Position numbers and translations under genes: made by a program. From Chryseobacterium gleum (GTDB taxonomy: Bacteria; Bacteroidota; Bacteroidia; UBA10329), in contig CAMDOM010000002.1 in assembly GCA_945903645.1 (NCBI GenBank), positions 1 to 64,000 of the forward strand: DNA of 64,000 nt, written 5' to 3'. The notes beneath the pieces were generated by a model that ran no database searches, was not told the origin of the DNA, and was given only the letters and a program-made list of their open reading frames with translations. Shown here in pieces: positions 42,440 to 51,670 of the stretch (the stretch's first letter is position 1; the number at the start of each line of letters is the position of its first letter).

Positions 42440-44065
42440 ATGAGTGTTGGAATTTCATTCAAGCGATTAGAAAAGAAAACCGGCTATGATGCCATTGTGA
42501 TAGGCTCGGGGCTGGGCGGACTGGCTTACGCTGCAATCATGGCCAAGATGGGCAAGAAGGTGCTGGTGCTGGAAAAGCACTATGTAGCGGGCGGTTTCAC
42601 CCACGTGTTCAAGCGCAAGGATTATGAGTGGGATGTGGGCATTCACTATGTGGGCGAGATGCACCGCGAGTTCACATTTATGCGCTATCTCTTCGATCAT
42701 ATCACCGATTGCGAACTAAAATGGGAGGAGATGGACGAGGTGTATGACCGCGTGGTGATCGGGGAGAATGTCTATGATTTCAAGAAGGGCTACGAGAATT
42801 TTGTAGGGATGCTTTATGCGCGGTTCCCGGGTGAAGAGCAGGCCATAGACCGCTATGTTGAGCTAGTGCGTAGGAGCTCTGGACTAGGCAAGAATTTCTT
42901 TAAGGAAAGGATATTGCCTCCGTTTCTGAGCAAAATTGCTGGGCCGTTTATGACCAAGAAATACCTGGAGTTGAGCGACCGCACTACTAAGGATGTGCTA
43001 GACGAACTGACCGACAATGTAGAGCTGAAGGCTGTGCTTTCGGCACAGTATGGCGACTACGGCTTGCCGCCTGGCGAGGGAAGTTTTGCTATACAAGCAG
43101 TGGTAAACAAGCACTACTGGAACGGGGGCAGCTTCCCCGTTGGCGGCTGCGAACGCATTGCAGAGACCATTGCACCAGTGATAGAGAAGACTGGAGGGCA
43201 AATCGCTGTTCGGGCTGGAGTGGAAGAGATATTGGTGAAGGATGGCAAGGCTTATGGCGTGCAGATGGAGGACGGTTCGACACTCGAAGCACCCGTCATT
43301 GTTAGTAACGCAGGCTATCTAAACACCATGGCGCGGCTCTTATCTCCACAGGTGCAAAAGCAGATTGGGTTTAAACTGGAGGATGCTCCCAAACCGAGCG
43401 TTTCGCATGTGTGCCTCTACATCGGGCTGAAGGGCGACCTGCGCGAAATGGGCATAGCCAGCACCAACTATTGGGTGTATGCCCACAACGACCACGACCG
43501 AAGTGTGAAGGAGTATCTGGCCGACCCATCGAAGCCATTCCCCATCACCTACATCTCGTTCCCGTCCATGAAAGACCCCGAGTGGCCGCAGCGCTATCCG
43601 GGCAAGAGCACCATAGAGATGATAACACTCGCGCCCTACGAGTGGTTCTCCAAATGGGAGGACACCCGCTGGCACCACCGTGGTGAGGACTATGAGGCAT
43701 TCAAGGAGCAGTATGCGCAACGCTTGCTAGGCGAACTCTACCGCCAGTTCCCGCAATTGGAAGGCAAGATTGACTATTACGAGCTATCTACTCCTCTCAC
43801 CACGGCTCATTTCGTTAACTACAGGGATGGAGAGATATACGGACTAGACCACAGCCCTGCACGGTTCCGCAATCCAAATCTTCGGCCGCGCACGCCCATC
43901 AAAAACCTTTACCTGACTGGGCAAGATATTGTGACGTGCGGTATTGGCGGTGCGCTGATGAGCGGATTGCTGACCGCAGCAGCTGTTAGCGGTAAAATTT
44001 TTATTACCGAGAACATTGTGAAGGAGGTGGATAAGAAGCGGGCGGAGAAGTTGATAAACACATAA
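42440..44065 (+). CDS. FAD-dependent oxidoreductase, retinol-saturase/phytoene-desaturase-like
   Basis: A 541-residue flavoprotein. The dinucleotide motif is VIGSGLGGLAY (G22-G27 region) with E45 (VLEKH) closing the FAD-ribose site, then AGGFTHVFKRKDYEWDVGIHY, which is characteristic of the retinol saturase/carotenoid-isomerase branch rather than classic phytoene desaturase. The C-terminal FAD stretch is NLYLTGQDIVTCGIGGAL. It reduces or isomerises a polyene or unsaturated lipid; the substrate is not given by sequence. GC-rich (37 of 60 at 43561-43620) against local background. Ten bases before the AraC regulator gene. Confidence 0.85.
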   Translation: MSVGISFKRLEKKTGYDAIVIGSGLGGLAYAAIMAKMGKKVLVLEKHYVAGGFTHVFKRKDYEWDVGIHYVGEMHREFTFMRYLFDHITDCELKWEEMDEVYDRVVIGENVYDFKKGYENFVGMLYARFPGEEQAIDRYVELVRRSSGLGKNFFKERILPPFLSKIAGPFMTKKYLELSDRTTKDVLDELTDNVELKAVLSAQYGDYGLPPGEGSFAIQAVVNKHYWNGGSFPVGGCERIAETIAPVIEKTGGQIAVRAGVEEILVKDGKAYGVQMEDGSTLEAPVIVSNAGYLNTMARLLSPQVQKQIGFKLEDAPKPSVSHVCLYIGLKGDLREMGIASTNYWVYAHNDHDRSVKEYLADPSKPFPITYISFPSMKDPEWPQRYPGKSTIEMITLAPYEWFSKWEDTRWHHRGEDYEAFKEQYAQRLLGELYRQFPQLEGKIDYYELSTPLTTAHFVNYRDGEIYGLDHSPARFRNPNLRPRTPIKNLYLTGQDIVTCGIGGALMSGLLTAAAVSGKIFITENIVKEVDKKRAEKLINT

Positions 44066-44074
44066 TAAAGGCAA

Positions 44075-45097
44075 GTGAACACAGGTACTTTATCTCATCG
44101 TTTTGTGATTGCTGCAATGTACAGACAAAGCTTTGACACGGTAGCAAGTTTTGGGCACGACAAGGCAGCGATGTATCGCGAAGCAGGCTTCAACTTAGAC
44201 GATTATCCACCCGAATACCGACTAAATCCTGAAAAGTATAGCGATATATTTTGGCGCGACCTCACCAAACGCATTCCAGAACATGAAATCGCTTTTCGTA
44301 TCATGGAGCGATTCAATATGGGCGTGTTTGGTGTAGCTGGCTACGTGATTGTAAACTCACCCAATTTCATTACAGCGTTTGAGAATTTTGAGCGTTATAC
44401 CCATCTGCACACAGATCAATATCATCTTCATGTGCAGCAAGATCCCCAATATGTGCGGCTTTACTTCGACCGTATGGCAGCCCCAATGTATGCTGACAAA
44501 TTCAACATTCCTATGTATGTGTTGGGATTTACCATGAATATTCTGAAACTGATGCCGGGTAAGGTGCTGCCCCTAGAAGTGCATTATGAGTTTGATGCAC
44601 CAGAATTTATGGATGAATATGATGCGCTATTTGGAACAACTACCCGTATCTTTTTCAACGCGCAACGGAATATGATGGTGTATGATGGTAAGCTTGCCAA
44701 TGTGCCCCTGCTGAATGCCAACGAACAGCTGTATGCCATGTTCGACCGTATGGCCACCGAAAGTTTGCAGCAGGTGAAAGGCGAAGGTGCCACTACCTTA
44801 TTGGTGAAAAAAGAACTCAGCAGGCGAATCAAAGGCCAATTGCCTACTATTGAACAACTGGCTTCAGACCTCAATATGAGTGTGCGTAGCCTCCAAACAC
44901 GGTTGCAAGCCGAGCATGTCAGTTTTCGTAATCTCACCAACGAGGTACGCAGAGATATGGCTATCGCCCACCTGCGCACAGGCGCACTAAACATTGGCGA
45001 AATCGCCTTTCTACTGGGGTTTAATGAAATCAGCTCCTTCTCCTCGGCATTCCGCAAATGGACAGGCAGTGCGCCATCGGCCTACCTAGTCGTCTAA
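44075..45097 (+). CDS. AraC-family transcriptional regulator
   Basis: A 340-residue regulator. The N-terminal 220 residues fit the arabinose-binding-like/OruR sensor domain (HVQQDPQYVRLYFDRMA, YVLGFTMNILKLM). The C-terminus (about 240-335) holds two helix-turn-helix units, IEQLASDLNMSVRSLQTRL and IGEIAFLLGFNEISSFSSAFRKW with the usual SAFRKW-G end. The start is GTG at 44075, with AAAGG six bases upstream; an ATG at codon 15 is an alternative. Co-directional with the oxidoreductase and likely its regulator or part of the same response. Confidence 0.86.
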   Translation: MNTGTLSHRFVIAAMYRQSFDTVASFGHDKAAMYREAGFNLDDYPPEYRLNPEKYSDIFWRDLTKRIPEHEIAFRIMERFNMGVFGVAGYVIVNSPNFITAFENFERYTHLHTDQYHLHVQQDPQYVRLYFDRMAAPMYADKFNIPMYVLGFTMNILKLMPGKVLPLEVHYEFDAPEFMDEYDALFGTTTRIFFNAQRNMMVYDGKLANVPLLNANEQLYAMFDRMATESLQQVKGEGATTLLVKKELSRRIKGQLPTIEQLASDLNMSVRSLQTRLQAEHVSFRNLTNEVRRDMAIAHLRTGALNIGEIAFLLGFNEISSFSSAFRKWTGSAPSAYLVV

Positions 45098-45113
45098 TTC
45101 CATTTTTTTTCGC

Positions 45114-45127
45114 TGCGCAATTGCGCA
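45114..45127. promoter_or_regulatory. 14-base perfect palindrome
   Basis: TGCGCAATTGCGCA reads the same on both strands and follows eight T. It lies 16 bases after the AraC gene stop and about 90 bases before a dehydrogenase remnant. A binding site for a dimeric regulator or part of a terminator. Confidence 0.45.
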
Positions 45128-45205
45128 AACCTTCTGCGTCTTTCCACAAACGAATTGGATTGCGGAGGAAGAACCTTTGTAGCCGTCAAACAAATATCGA
45201 CAGCT

Positions 45206-45313
45206 ATAAATAGGAATTTTACAGCAAAATATGGCCCTTGGGCAGTAGTCACTGGGGCGTCATCGGGCATTGGGCTTGCATGGGGTAGAATGACACGCCA
45301 TCAAACATCCTAA
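45206..45313 (+). pseudogene. N-terminal remnant of a short-chain dehydrogenase
   Basis: The frame reads NFTAKYGPWAVVTGASSGIGLAW, the standard start of an SDR enzyme with its TGxxxGIG cofactor motif, then loses similarity and stops at 45311-45313 after about 35 codons. No ATG begins it. A -7-like AACCTTTG lies just upstream at about 45172-45179. Confidence 0.75.
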
Positions 45314-45357
45314 CCTTTCTTTTTCTCCACTAAAACCCTTTCAAAAATCCATTTACC

Positions 45358-47724
45358 ATGAAAAACATCCTCATCTCATCGCTAGTGCTGCTATCCACAA
45401 CCATGGCCATTGCCCAATCGACACAAACCGTGCGGGGCATTATAACCGACCAAACAACCGAACAACCGCTCATTGGGGCCAATGTCATTCTGCTGAATAG
45501 CAATCCCATTATAGGAGCATCTACAGATATTGACGGGAAATTTGAACTTAGCGGTGTGCCCGTTGGTCGCCAAAGTTTTGCGGTGCAATACATCGGCTAT
45601 CGGGCTGCTGGAGCTTCGGAAGTGATGGTGACGGCTGGCAAGCAGGTCATCCTCAACTTCGCTTTGGAAGAGAACATCACGGAGGTGGCCGAAGTGGTAG
45701 TGCGGGCAGAGGAGGAGAAGGACCGCCCGTTGAACACCTATAGCACCGTCAGCTCCCGCACCTTCAGCATGGAGGAGGTGAACCGTTTCAGCGGTGGGCG
45801 CAATGATGTGGGCCGACTGGTGAGCAATTTTGCCGGAGTGGCCACCAGCAACGACTCGCGCAACGATATCGTAGTGCGAGGCAATTCGCCATCAGGTGTG
45901 CTGTGGCGTTTGGAAGGTGTTCCCATTCCCAATCCGAACCATTTCGCCACGTTGGGCACTTCAGGTGGGCCAGTGAGCGCGCTTAATACCAACCTATTGA
46001 AGACCTCTGACTTCATGACAGGGGCCTTTGCGGCAGAGTATGGCAATGCCAACGCCAGTGTGTTCGACCTCGGTTTTCGCACCGGAAATGCACAGGAGCA
46101 TGAATTTCTTGCGCAGCTCAACGTTTTCAGTGGATTTGAGCTAATGGCCGAAGGACCATTGAACAAGAGCAAAGGCGGCAGTTATGTGGTTAGCGGTCGC
46201 TATTCGTTTGCAGGCATCGGAGCGGCTATTGGAATTCCTATCGGTACAGCTGCCGCACCTAACTACACCGACATCAGCTTCAACATAGACCTACCTGCCA
46301 ACGAAAAATTTGGAAAGTTGAACATCTTCGGCATTGGGGCCTACTCGTTTATCGATTTCATTGGCAGCGAGCTTACGGAGGAAGACCTCTTTGCCGACCC
46401 GAACAGCGACCGATATCCCCGTAGCGCATTTGGAGTACTCGGGGCTAAGCACACCAAGTATTTGAACGAAAACAGTTATGTGCGCACCACGCTGAGCACC
46501 ACTTTGGAATACAGTAGTTTCAACCAATATGACATACCCGCAAATGAAGCGCGAAAGCATGTAACCGATCAGAAAAGCTATACATCAGGAATACGCATCA
46601 ATTCGTATTACAACCGAAAATTCAATGCAAAACTCTCGTTACGCAGCGGGCTTACTGCCGAGGTGTTTTATCTTAATAGCACATTGGACGACCGCAGTTC
46701 GTCACCCGATTGGATACAGGTGAGAGACTATGACGGGGCATTGGCCATGTTGCAACCATTCGCGCAACTTCAGCAGAAATTCAATGAGAAACTGACCCTG
46801 AATGTGGGGCTGCATGGGTCGTATCTCACCACCAACAATTCGTGGGCATTGGAACCTAGGGCATCGCTGGCCTATCGTTTCTTGCCTGCCCACTCCCTCA
46901 CGTTGGCCTACGGCTGGCACTCGCAAATGCAGCCTTTGCCCGTGTATCTCTATAAAGCACCGCTGGGCGATGGTACGTATGACGATTCGAATGCCGACCT
47001 CGACTTCACCCGTTCGCACCACATTGTGCTGGCATATGATGTGAAATTTGCCCGCAACTGGCGCATCAAATTCGAACCTTATGTGCAGTTCATTACCGGA
47101 GCACCCGTGGAGCGTGCAGCATCTAGTTTTAGCATGTTGAATGCTGGTGCCGACTTCGTTTTTCCCGACAAAGGACTTTTGGAAAACACAGGCCAAGGCC
47201 GAAATATGGGGGTAGAGCTCACCGTGGAGCGGTTCTTTGGCAAAGGATTTTATGGGCTGGTCACTGGCAGTCTCTTCGATTCGCAATACAAGGGCAGCGA
47301 TGAGGTGTGGCGCAGCACCGCTTTCAACAATCGCTATGTGGTGAATGTGTTGGCTGGAAAAGAATTCAAAGTGGGCAAAGACAAGCGAAATGCCCTTACT
47401 GCCGATATAAAATTTACCACCAGCGGTGGCCGGTGGTACACGCCTATCGACACAGAGGCCAGCATTGCGCAAGGCCGCGAGGTGCTGCAAGAGGATAAGG
47501 CTTTTAGCGAACAATATACAGGCTACTTGCGCCTTGATGTGAAATTCGGTTTCCGCCTCAACAGCCGCAAAAAGCGCATCAGCAATAGTTTCTACATCGA
47601 TTTTCAGAACGTTACCTTCCAGAAAAACATCTTCGAAAGCCGCTACAATACACGCACGCAGCGGGTTGATAATGTGTATCAAAACGGGTTCTTTCCCGAT
47701 GTGATGTATCGCATTACGTTCTGA
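45358..47724 (+). CDS. TonB-dependent outer-membrane receptor
   Basis: A 788-residue receptor: signal peptide to about residue 20 (MAIAQ), a carboxypeptidase-regulatory-like domain (about 23-105, RGIITDQTTEQPLIGANVILL), a plug (about 120-240, with NDIVVRGNSPSGVLWRLEGVPIPNPNHF) and a 22-strand-type barrel ending in VMYRITF with the terminal aromatic. It is short for a SusC protein and there is no susD partner, so it is more like a siderophore or vitamin receptor of the small TBDT class. Composition is GC-rich like the oxidoreductase. A lipoprotein gene follows. Confidence 0.9.
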   Translation: MKNILISSLVLLSTTMAIAQSTQTVRGIITDQTTEQPLIGANVILLNSNPIIGASTDIDGKFELSGVPVGRQSFAVQYIGYRAAGASEVMVTAGKQVILNFALEENITEVAEVVVRAEEEKDRPLNTYSTVSSRTFSMEEVNRFSGGRNDVGRLVSNFAGVATSNDSRNDIVVRGNSPSGVLWRLEGVPIPNPNHFATLGTSGGPVSALNTNLLKTSDFMTGAFAAEYGNANASVFDLGFRTGNAQEHEFLAQLNVFSGFELMAEGPLNKSKGGSYVVSGRYSFAGIGAAIGIPIGTAAAPNYTDISFNIDLPANEKFGKLNIFGIGAYSFIDFIGSELTEEDLFADPNSDRYPRSAFGVLGAKHTKYLNENSYVRTTLSTTLEYSSFNQYDIPANEARKHVTDQKSYTSGIRINSYYNRKFNAKLSLRSGLTAEVFYLNSTLDDRSSSPDWIQVRDYDGALAMLQPFAQLQQKFNEKLTLNVGLHGSYLTTNNSWALEPRASLAYRFLPAHSLTLAYGWHSQMQPLPVYLYKAPLGDGTYDDSNADLDFTRSHHIVLAYDVKFARNWRIKFEPYVQFITGAPVERAASSFSMLNAGADFVFPDKGLLENTGQGRNMGVELTVERFFGKGFYGLVTGSLFDSQYKGSDEVWRSTAFNNRYVVNVLAGKEFKVGKDKRNALTADIKFTTSGGRWYTPIDTEASIAQGREVLQEDKAFSEQYTGYLRLDVKFGFRLNSRKKRISNSFYIDFQNVTFQKNIFESRYNTRTQRVDNVYQNGFFPDVMYRITF

Positions 47725-47731
47725 TGAAAGG

Positions 47732-47783
47732 ATTGAATTGAATGTTTAAGGTTAATGCGCACCTTCGTAGCATTCAATTCAAT
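47732..47783. repeat. 13-base perfect inverted repeat
   Basis: ATTGAATTGAATG (47732-47744) and CATTCAATTCAAT (47771-47783) are exact inverses with a 26-base loop, beginning 8 bases after the TonB gene stop. The loop contains CACCTTCG, one or two mismatches from a -7 element for the next gene. Confidence 0.7.
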
Positions 47784-47791
47784 AACGTATC

Positions 47792-48316
47792 ATGAAAAAA
47801 TTCATTCTTCCCCTATCTATTCTTTTCCTAGCGGCCTGCGGCCCAAAAGAAGAAACCAACACTTCCGCATCTGCCGAAGGCTACACCAAAGAGATTGACT
47901 ACGCGGTAGACGCTAGTGGCATTTTTCACCCCGACCTAGCGGACGAAGATTTTACCGACATGCAGGCGCTGATGACCCAAATGATAGCCGATGTGCTTAG
48001 TGGCAAACTGCAAGCCTTCGACCCTATGGACTTCTCCAAATCACTTACCATCGAAGAGGTGAAAAGCAAACTCGTTACCACAGATTCGGTCTACATCCCC
48101 GGGCCCGATTCTACAGAAATGGTACTCACCGTTATTCAAACCGACCACTCCAAAGAGTTCTACTCCATCAAGTTTCGCGAACAATGGAAATATGCCCCCG
48201 ATGGTGCTATAATAGACCGCAAAGTGCTGGCCGTAGCGCCTCGCAGCCCCGTGTATAGCACCGATGGCGACATCCTAGGCCACTCTTCGCTCTTTTGGAT
48301 TAAGGTGAAAAAGTAA
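47792..48316 (+). CDS. Lipoprotein of unknown function
   Basis: A 174-residue lipoprotein: signal peptide ending FLAAC, lipidated cysteine C16, then a serine/threonine/alanine linker. The rest is mixed, acidic and conserved-looking (FTDMQALMTQMIADVLSGK, IKFREQWKYAPDGAIIDRKV) but I do not recognise a family. The last part resembles the C-terminal section of gliding-motility-associated or DUF-type Bacteroidota lipoproteins. It begins only 9 bases beyond a 13-base inverted repeat and may share the transcript of the TonB gene. Confidence 0.75.
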   Translation: MKKFILPLSILFLAACGPKEETNTSASAEGYTKEIDYAVDASGIFHPDLADEDFTDMQALMTQMIADVLSGKLQAFDPMDFSKSLTIEEVKSKLVTTDSVYIPGPDSTEMVLTVIQTDHSKEFYSIKFREQWKYAPDGAIIDRKVLAVAPRSPVYSTDGDILGHSSLFWIKVKK

Positions 48317-48420
48317 AGTAAGGTTCTAGGTTTTAGGTGCTGGGTACTAGATTTTAGTTGCCAAGGCAACAGAGGTGGGTGGGGTGCGAATAGCGTAACG
48401 GACACCCAAGCAGCACCTCC

Positions 48421-49317
48421 ATGATAGAAGACGAAATAGTTTCCATTTGGCAGCAGAAGCTGTTCACCTTTGGCACCAACGTAGTAACGGTGCAATGGCT
48501 GGTGATATTTGCGACATCGCTTGTGGCGCTGTTCTTCGTGGCCGCTTTGGTAAAATGGGTGTTGGTCAAACGTGTATTCGTGCGCTACAAGCTCAATATG
48601 GGCGTGGCCTATTCTACCGCCACCATCATCAAATACATCGTTATTATCATTGGCTTGGGGGTCATATTGCAAACCAGTGGCCTCGATATGCGCGCCTTCG
48701 GCATCCTCTTTGGCGCCCTAGGCATTGGTATTGGTTTTGGCCTCCAAGGCATTAGCAACAACTTTATTAGTGGCATCATTATCCTGTTCGAGCGGCCTGT
48801 GAAAGTGGGCGACCGCGTAGAAGTAGAAGGCATTGCCGGCACCATACAGCGCATTTCGGCACGCGCCACCACCATCATTACCAACGATGATATTGCCATC
48901 ATAGTGCCCAACTCAGAGATCATCAACAAAAACGTGATCAACTGGAGCCTCAAAGATTCGCAAGTGCGCTTCAATTTTCTAGTGCGTGTAGACTATAACG
49001 AAGACCCCGAACGCGTGCGCCTACTGCTGCTAGATGTGGCCCACCACTGCGATGGCGTGGTGCAAGATCCCCCGCCCGATGTGCTGCTGGACGAGTTTGG
49101 CGACATAGCCCTGGTGTTTAACCTCCGCGTGTGGAGCACCGAATACTGCTACCGCCCCCGCATGCTCAAAAGCATGTTGTATTTCGACATTCTAAAACGC
49201 TTTAAAGAAGAAAACATCAAAATTCCGCTCGCCCCCGTGGCCATGCCCCTACCCGCCTCTCCGCCCCTGCCCAACCCAACTGCAGCCCTTGGCGCTCCTC
49301 TCGGAGAAGTGAATTAG
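48421..49317 (+). CDS. MscS-family mechanosensitive ion channel
   Basis: A 298-residue inner-membrane protein. Three hydrophobic segments (about 22-42, 62-82, 88-118) are followed by the pore-lining helix [19 protein letters not shown] and the beta domain signature NFISGIIILFERPVKVGDRVEVEG, then the alpha/beta C-terminal domain. A proline/alanine-rich end (LAPVAMPLPASPPLPN) replaces the usual short tail. It releases ions during osmotic downshock. GTTGCC-AA-GGCAAC, a small inverted repeat at 48357-48370, lies in its upstream region. Confidence 0.9.
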   Translation: MIEDEIVSIWQQKLFTFGTNVVTVQWLVIFATSLVALFFVAALVKWVLVKRVFVRYKLNMGVAYSTATIIKYIVIIIGLGVILQTSGLDMRAFGILFGALGIGIGFGLQGISNNFISGIIILFERPVKVGDRVEVEGIAGTIQRISARATTIITNDDIAIIVPNSEIINKNVINWSLKDSQVRFNFLVRVDYNEDPERVRLLLLDVAHHCDGVVQDPPPDVLLDEFGDIALVFNLRVWSTEYCYRPRMLKSMLYFDILKRFKEENIKIPLAPVAMPLPASPPLPNPTAALGAPLGEVN

Positions 49318-49418
49318 GCACTTGGGCAAAAACCATTTCCTCTCGTGGTTTACGCAAGAGGAAATTGGGCAAGAAATTAGACGGATTTGCGGGGAGTGAC
49401 GGGGAAGTAGATTTTCCC

Positions 49419-51476
49419 CTAAAGCGTGTAAGCACCTTGCTCAGCCACATCCCATAGCATACTACCTGCGGGTAAATGGCGCTTCAATTCTTGTTTGGTG
49501 CGGTAACCGAGGGAGGAGGAAATAACCACAGTTTTTGGAAGCGCTGCAGCTAAGGTTGGAATAGTATTCCAATTTAGGCTATGAATCACTGCTATGTCTA
49601 TAGAATCTGGGACAGCGATTTTTCCGTCTGACGGGACTTTCCCTAGTATCACAAGATTTTTTCCATTCCATCTAAACGGTCGGTTCAGCAAGCTATCGTT
49701 TAGCGAAATAGGTATTTCTTTGTTTACACCACGGGCCCACCAATGATGTTTAACGTGAAATAGCAAGGACTGCTCATCCGTCAAAACTGCATCTCCAGCT
49801 ACAAAATGGACTGAAGTTCCTTCGTTCAAAGCAATGGCGGTTTGCTTTCGAATATTATAAACAGTCAAGAATTGTTGATTACGTTGCTCCTGAAATTCTA
49901 AGGTTTGAGTGAAGAGTAGCAAGGCAGTGAAACCCAGCATTGGGAGTACCATTCTCACTTCTCGCTTTATACACATCCACGCTATACTGCCAACCAATGC
50001 ATAAATCAAAAAGGTTTCTGCAATTGAAATATCGACTCCCTCAGCTACAGCGTATGGCATTTTGTCTACAAACTCCACAAGCCAATTCATAATCTTGATA
50101 GCCCATGACATAATGAACCCAACAAAGGCCAAAAATGGCGTCCAAATCTGAGCAAAGAAGAGCCCCAATCCAAGAAAAAGAACAACTGTCGCACATGGAA
50201 TTACAAATAGGTTCGAGACAAAAAATAGATTAGGAAACTGATGAAAATAGAGCAATCCAAGCGGAAAAGTGGTAAGCTGGGCTGCTATAGAAACGCAGGT
50301 TATCTTCCAAATTTGATCCAGTAACCAACTGTTAGGAATGTACAATCTATACAACCATGGCTGAATGGCAACAATGCCAAAAACCGCTATATACGATAGT
50401 TGAAACCCAACCTGCATTACAATTAGTGGGTCATAAAGAATCAGACCAAAGGCAGAGGAAACGAGCGTATTGTATATACTTGCCTTTCGTTGCATTGCTT
50501 TGGCACCAGCAACAAAAGAGAACATTGCTACAGCTCGGCAAACTGAAGGAGAAAGACCCGTGAGAATAGCATAACCAATCATGAGTATAACATTGGTTCC
50601 AGCCCTAATTTGTTGTCCACTAGGAAACACGGTAAGAAAACCCAAAGCCCAATTAAAAGCCACATACATTATGCCTACATGCAGACCAGACACCGAAAGC
50701 ACGTGGGTGGCTCCAGCCCCTGCATACGCCTCTACTAGAGTTTTATCTAAATCGGCTTTGTAACCTAACACTAATACCGAAGCTACTGCAAGCTCATTGC
50801 CAATTAGCCCAGATTTACTAAACACATCTAAAAGTGTCGTTCTAAAATCCACAAACATTTGGCGCCATGACCATCCTTTTCGTGTTAGAACTTTCCAATA
50901 TCCTTGGCGCACAAATGCTTGGTGATAAATGCGATGAAACCGCATATAGCGTTGATAATTAAACTCATTGGGATTGCCTGTTGGCGTTACTTTGGTAAGA
51001 GAAGTCCGAACCAGAAGTTCATCCCCAAACTCCAGTTTGGGCATGGCGGTATCCTTATCTAATAAGTAGAGCAAAACCCGCCCAAATGATTCCCCATTTG
51101 TATCTGCGGCATCCATTTCAATCTTAATGGATTTTGGTTTTACTTCTGGCTCACCAACAACGGTCATCACATATGTGGCCGTATCTGAAGCGTTATGAAC
51201 GAAATGGTTTGGATAAATATGCTCGGAAACAGAAAACAACAACAAACCTCCACCGCAGAATGCACTAATAAAAAATAGCACACTAAAAACGTGAGCATGT
51301 CTTGATGTGATACCCAATAGAATTATCAGTAACACGAAAGCTGACCACACCAAAAATGCAGGGAGCAACGCATCCATAGAAATGGTTACGGACTCTAAAG
51401 CAAAGGCACTGATTACAACCCCGCCTACAAACGGAAAAACCACTCGGAGTGATGGAAATGAACGAATCAGCTGCAT
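49419..51476 (-). CDS. comEC: ComEC/Rec2-type DNA uptake channel protein
   Basis: A 685-residue membrane protein. The N-terminus (about 10-100) has three membrane segments, then a DUF4131-like OB part, the competence domain with VLSVSGLHVGIMY and many hydrophobic segments (LMIGYAILTGLSPSVCRAVAMF). The C-terminal 180 residues are soluble and lack the HxHxDH metallo-beta-lactamase motif seen in many ComEC proteins; this short form is common in Bacteroidota. It carries one DNA strand across the inner membrane in natural transformation. Not linked to other competence genes here. Confidence 0.88.
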   Translation of the reverse strand: MQLIRSFPSLRVVFPFVGGVVISAFALESVTISMDALLPAFLVWSAFVLLIILLGITSRHAHVFSVLFFISAFCGGGLLLFSVSEHIYPNHFVHNASDTATYVMTVVGEPEVKPKSIKIEMDAADTNGESFGRVLLYLLDKDTAMPKLEFGDELLVRTSLTKVTPTGNPNEFNYQRYMRFHRIYHQAFVRQGYWKVLTRKGWSWRQMFVDFRTTLLDVFSKSGLIGNELAVASVLVLGYKADLDKTLVEAYAGAGATHVLSVSGLHVGIMYVAFNWALGFLTVFPSGQQIRAGTNVILMIGYAILTGLSPSVCRAVAMFSFVAGAKAMQRKASIYNTLVSSAFGLILYDPLIVMQVGFQLSYIAVFGIVAIQPWLYRLYIPNSWLLDQIWKITCVSIAAQLTTFPLGLLYFHQFPNLFFVSNLFVIPCATVVLFLGLGLFFAQIWTPFLAFVGFIMSWAIKIMNWLVEFVDKMPYAVAEGVDISIAETFLIYALVGSIAWMCIKREVRMVLPMLGFTALLLFTQTLEFQEQRNQQFLTVYNIRKQTAIALNEGTSVHFVAGDAVLTDEQSLLFHVKHHWWARGVNKEIPISLNDSLLNRPFRWNGKNLVILGKVPSDGKIAVPDSIDIAVIHSLNWNTIPTLAAALPKTVVISSSLGYRTKQELKRHLPAGSMLWDVAEQGAYTL

Positions 51477-51670
51477 CCTATCGAAATTGAAACATGGCTT
51501 ATTTCATTAAACCAAATAACAAAAAATCTAGTTTCCTTTAACATTGAAAATAAATACGCCAGTTTTAGATGTAGAATCTCAATATTTTAGTACTATCTAG
51601 TACATCCGTTGAAAGACACCAAAAAATAAAACTCTATACGGAAATCTTATTTTAATATTCGTTGAAATAA

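Noticed and set aside
46702-47682. A 326-codon frame on the minus strand opposite the TonB receptor.
   Set aside because: Antisense shadow; low-complexity His/Ile/Gln-rich translation without signal or domain.
48326-48360. Tandem repeat TAGGTTTTAGG-like stretch before the MscS gene.
   Set aside because: The units are too short and unequal to call a repeat array; probably low-complexity spacer.
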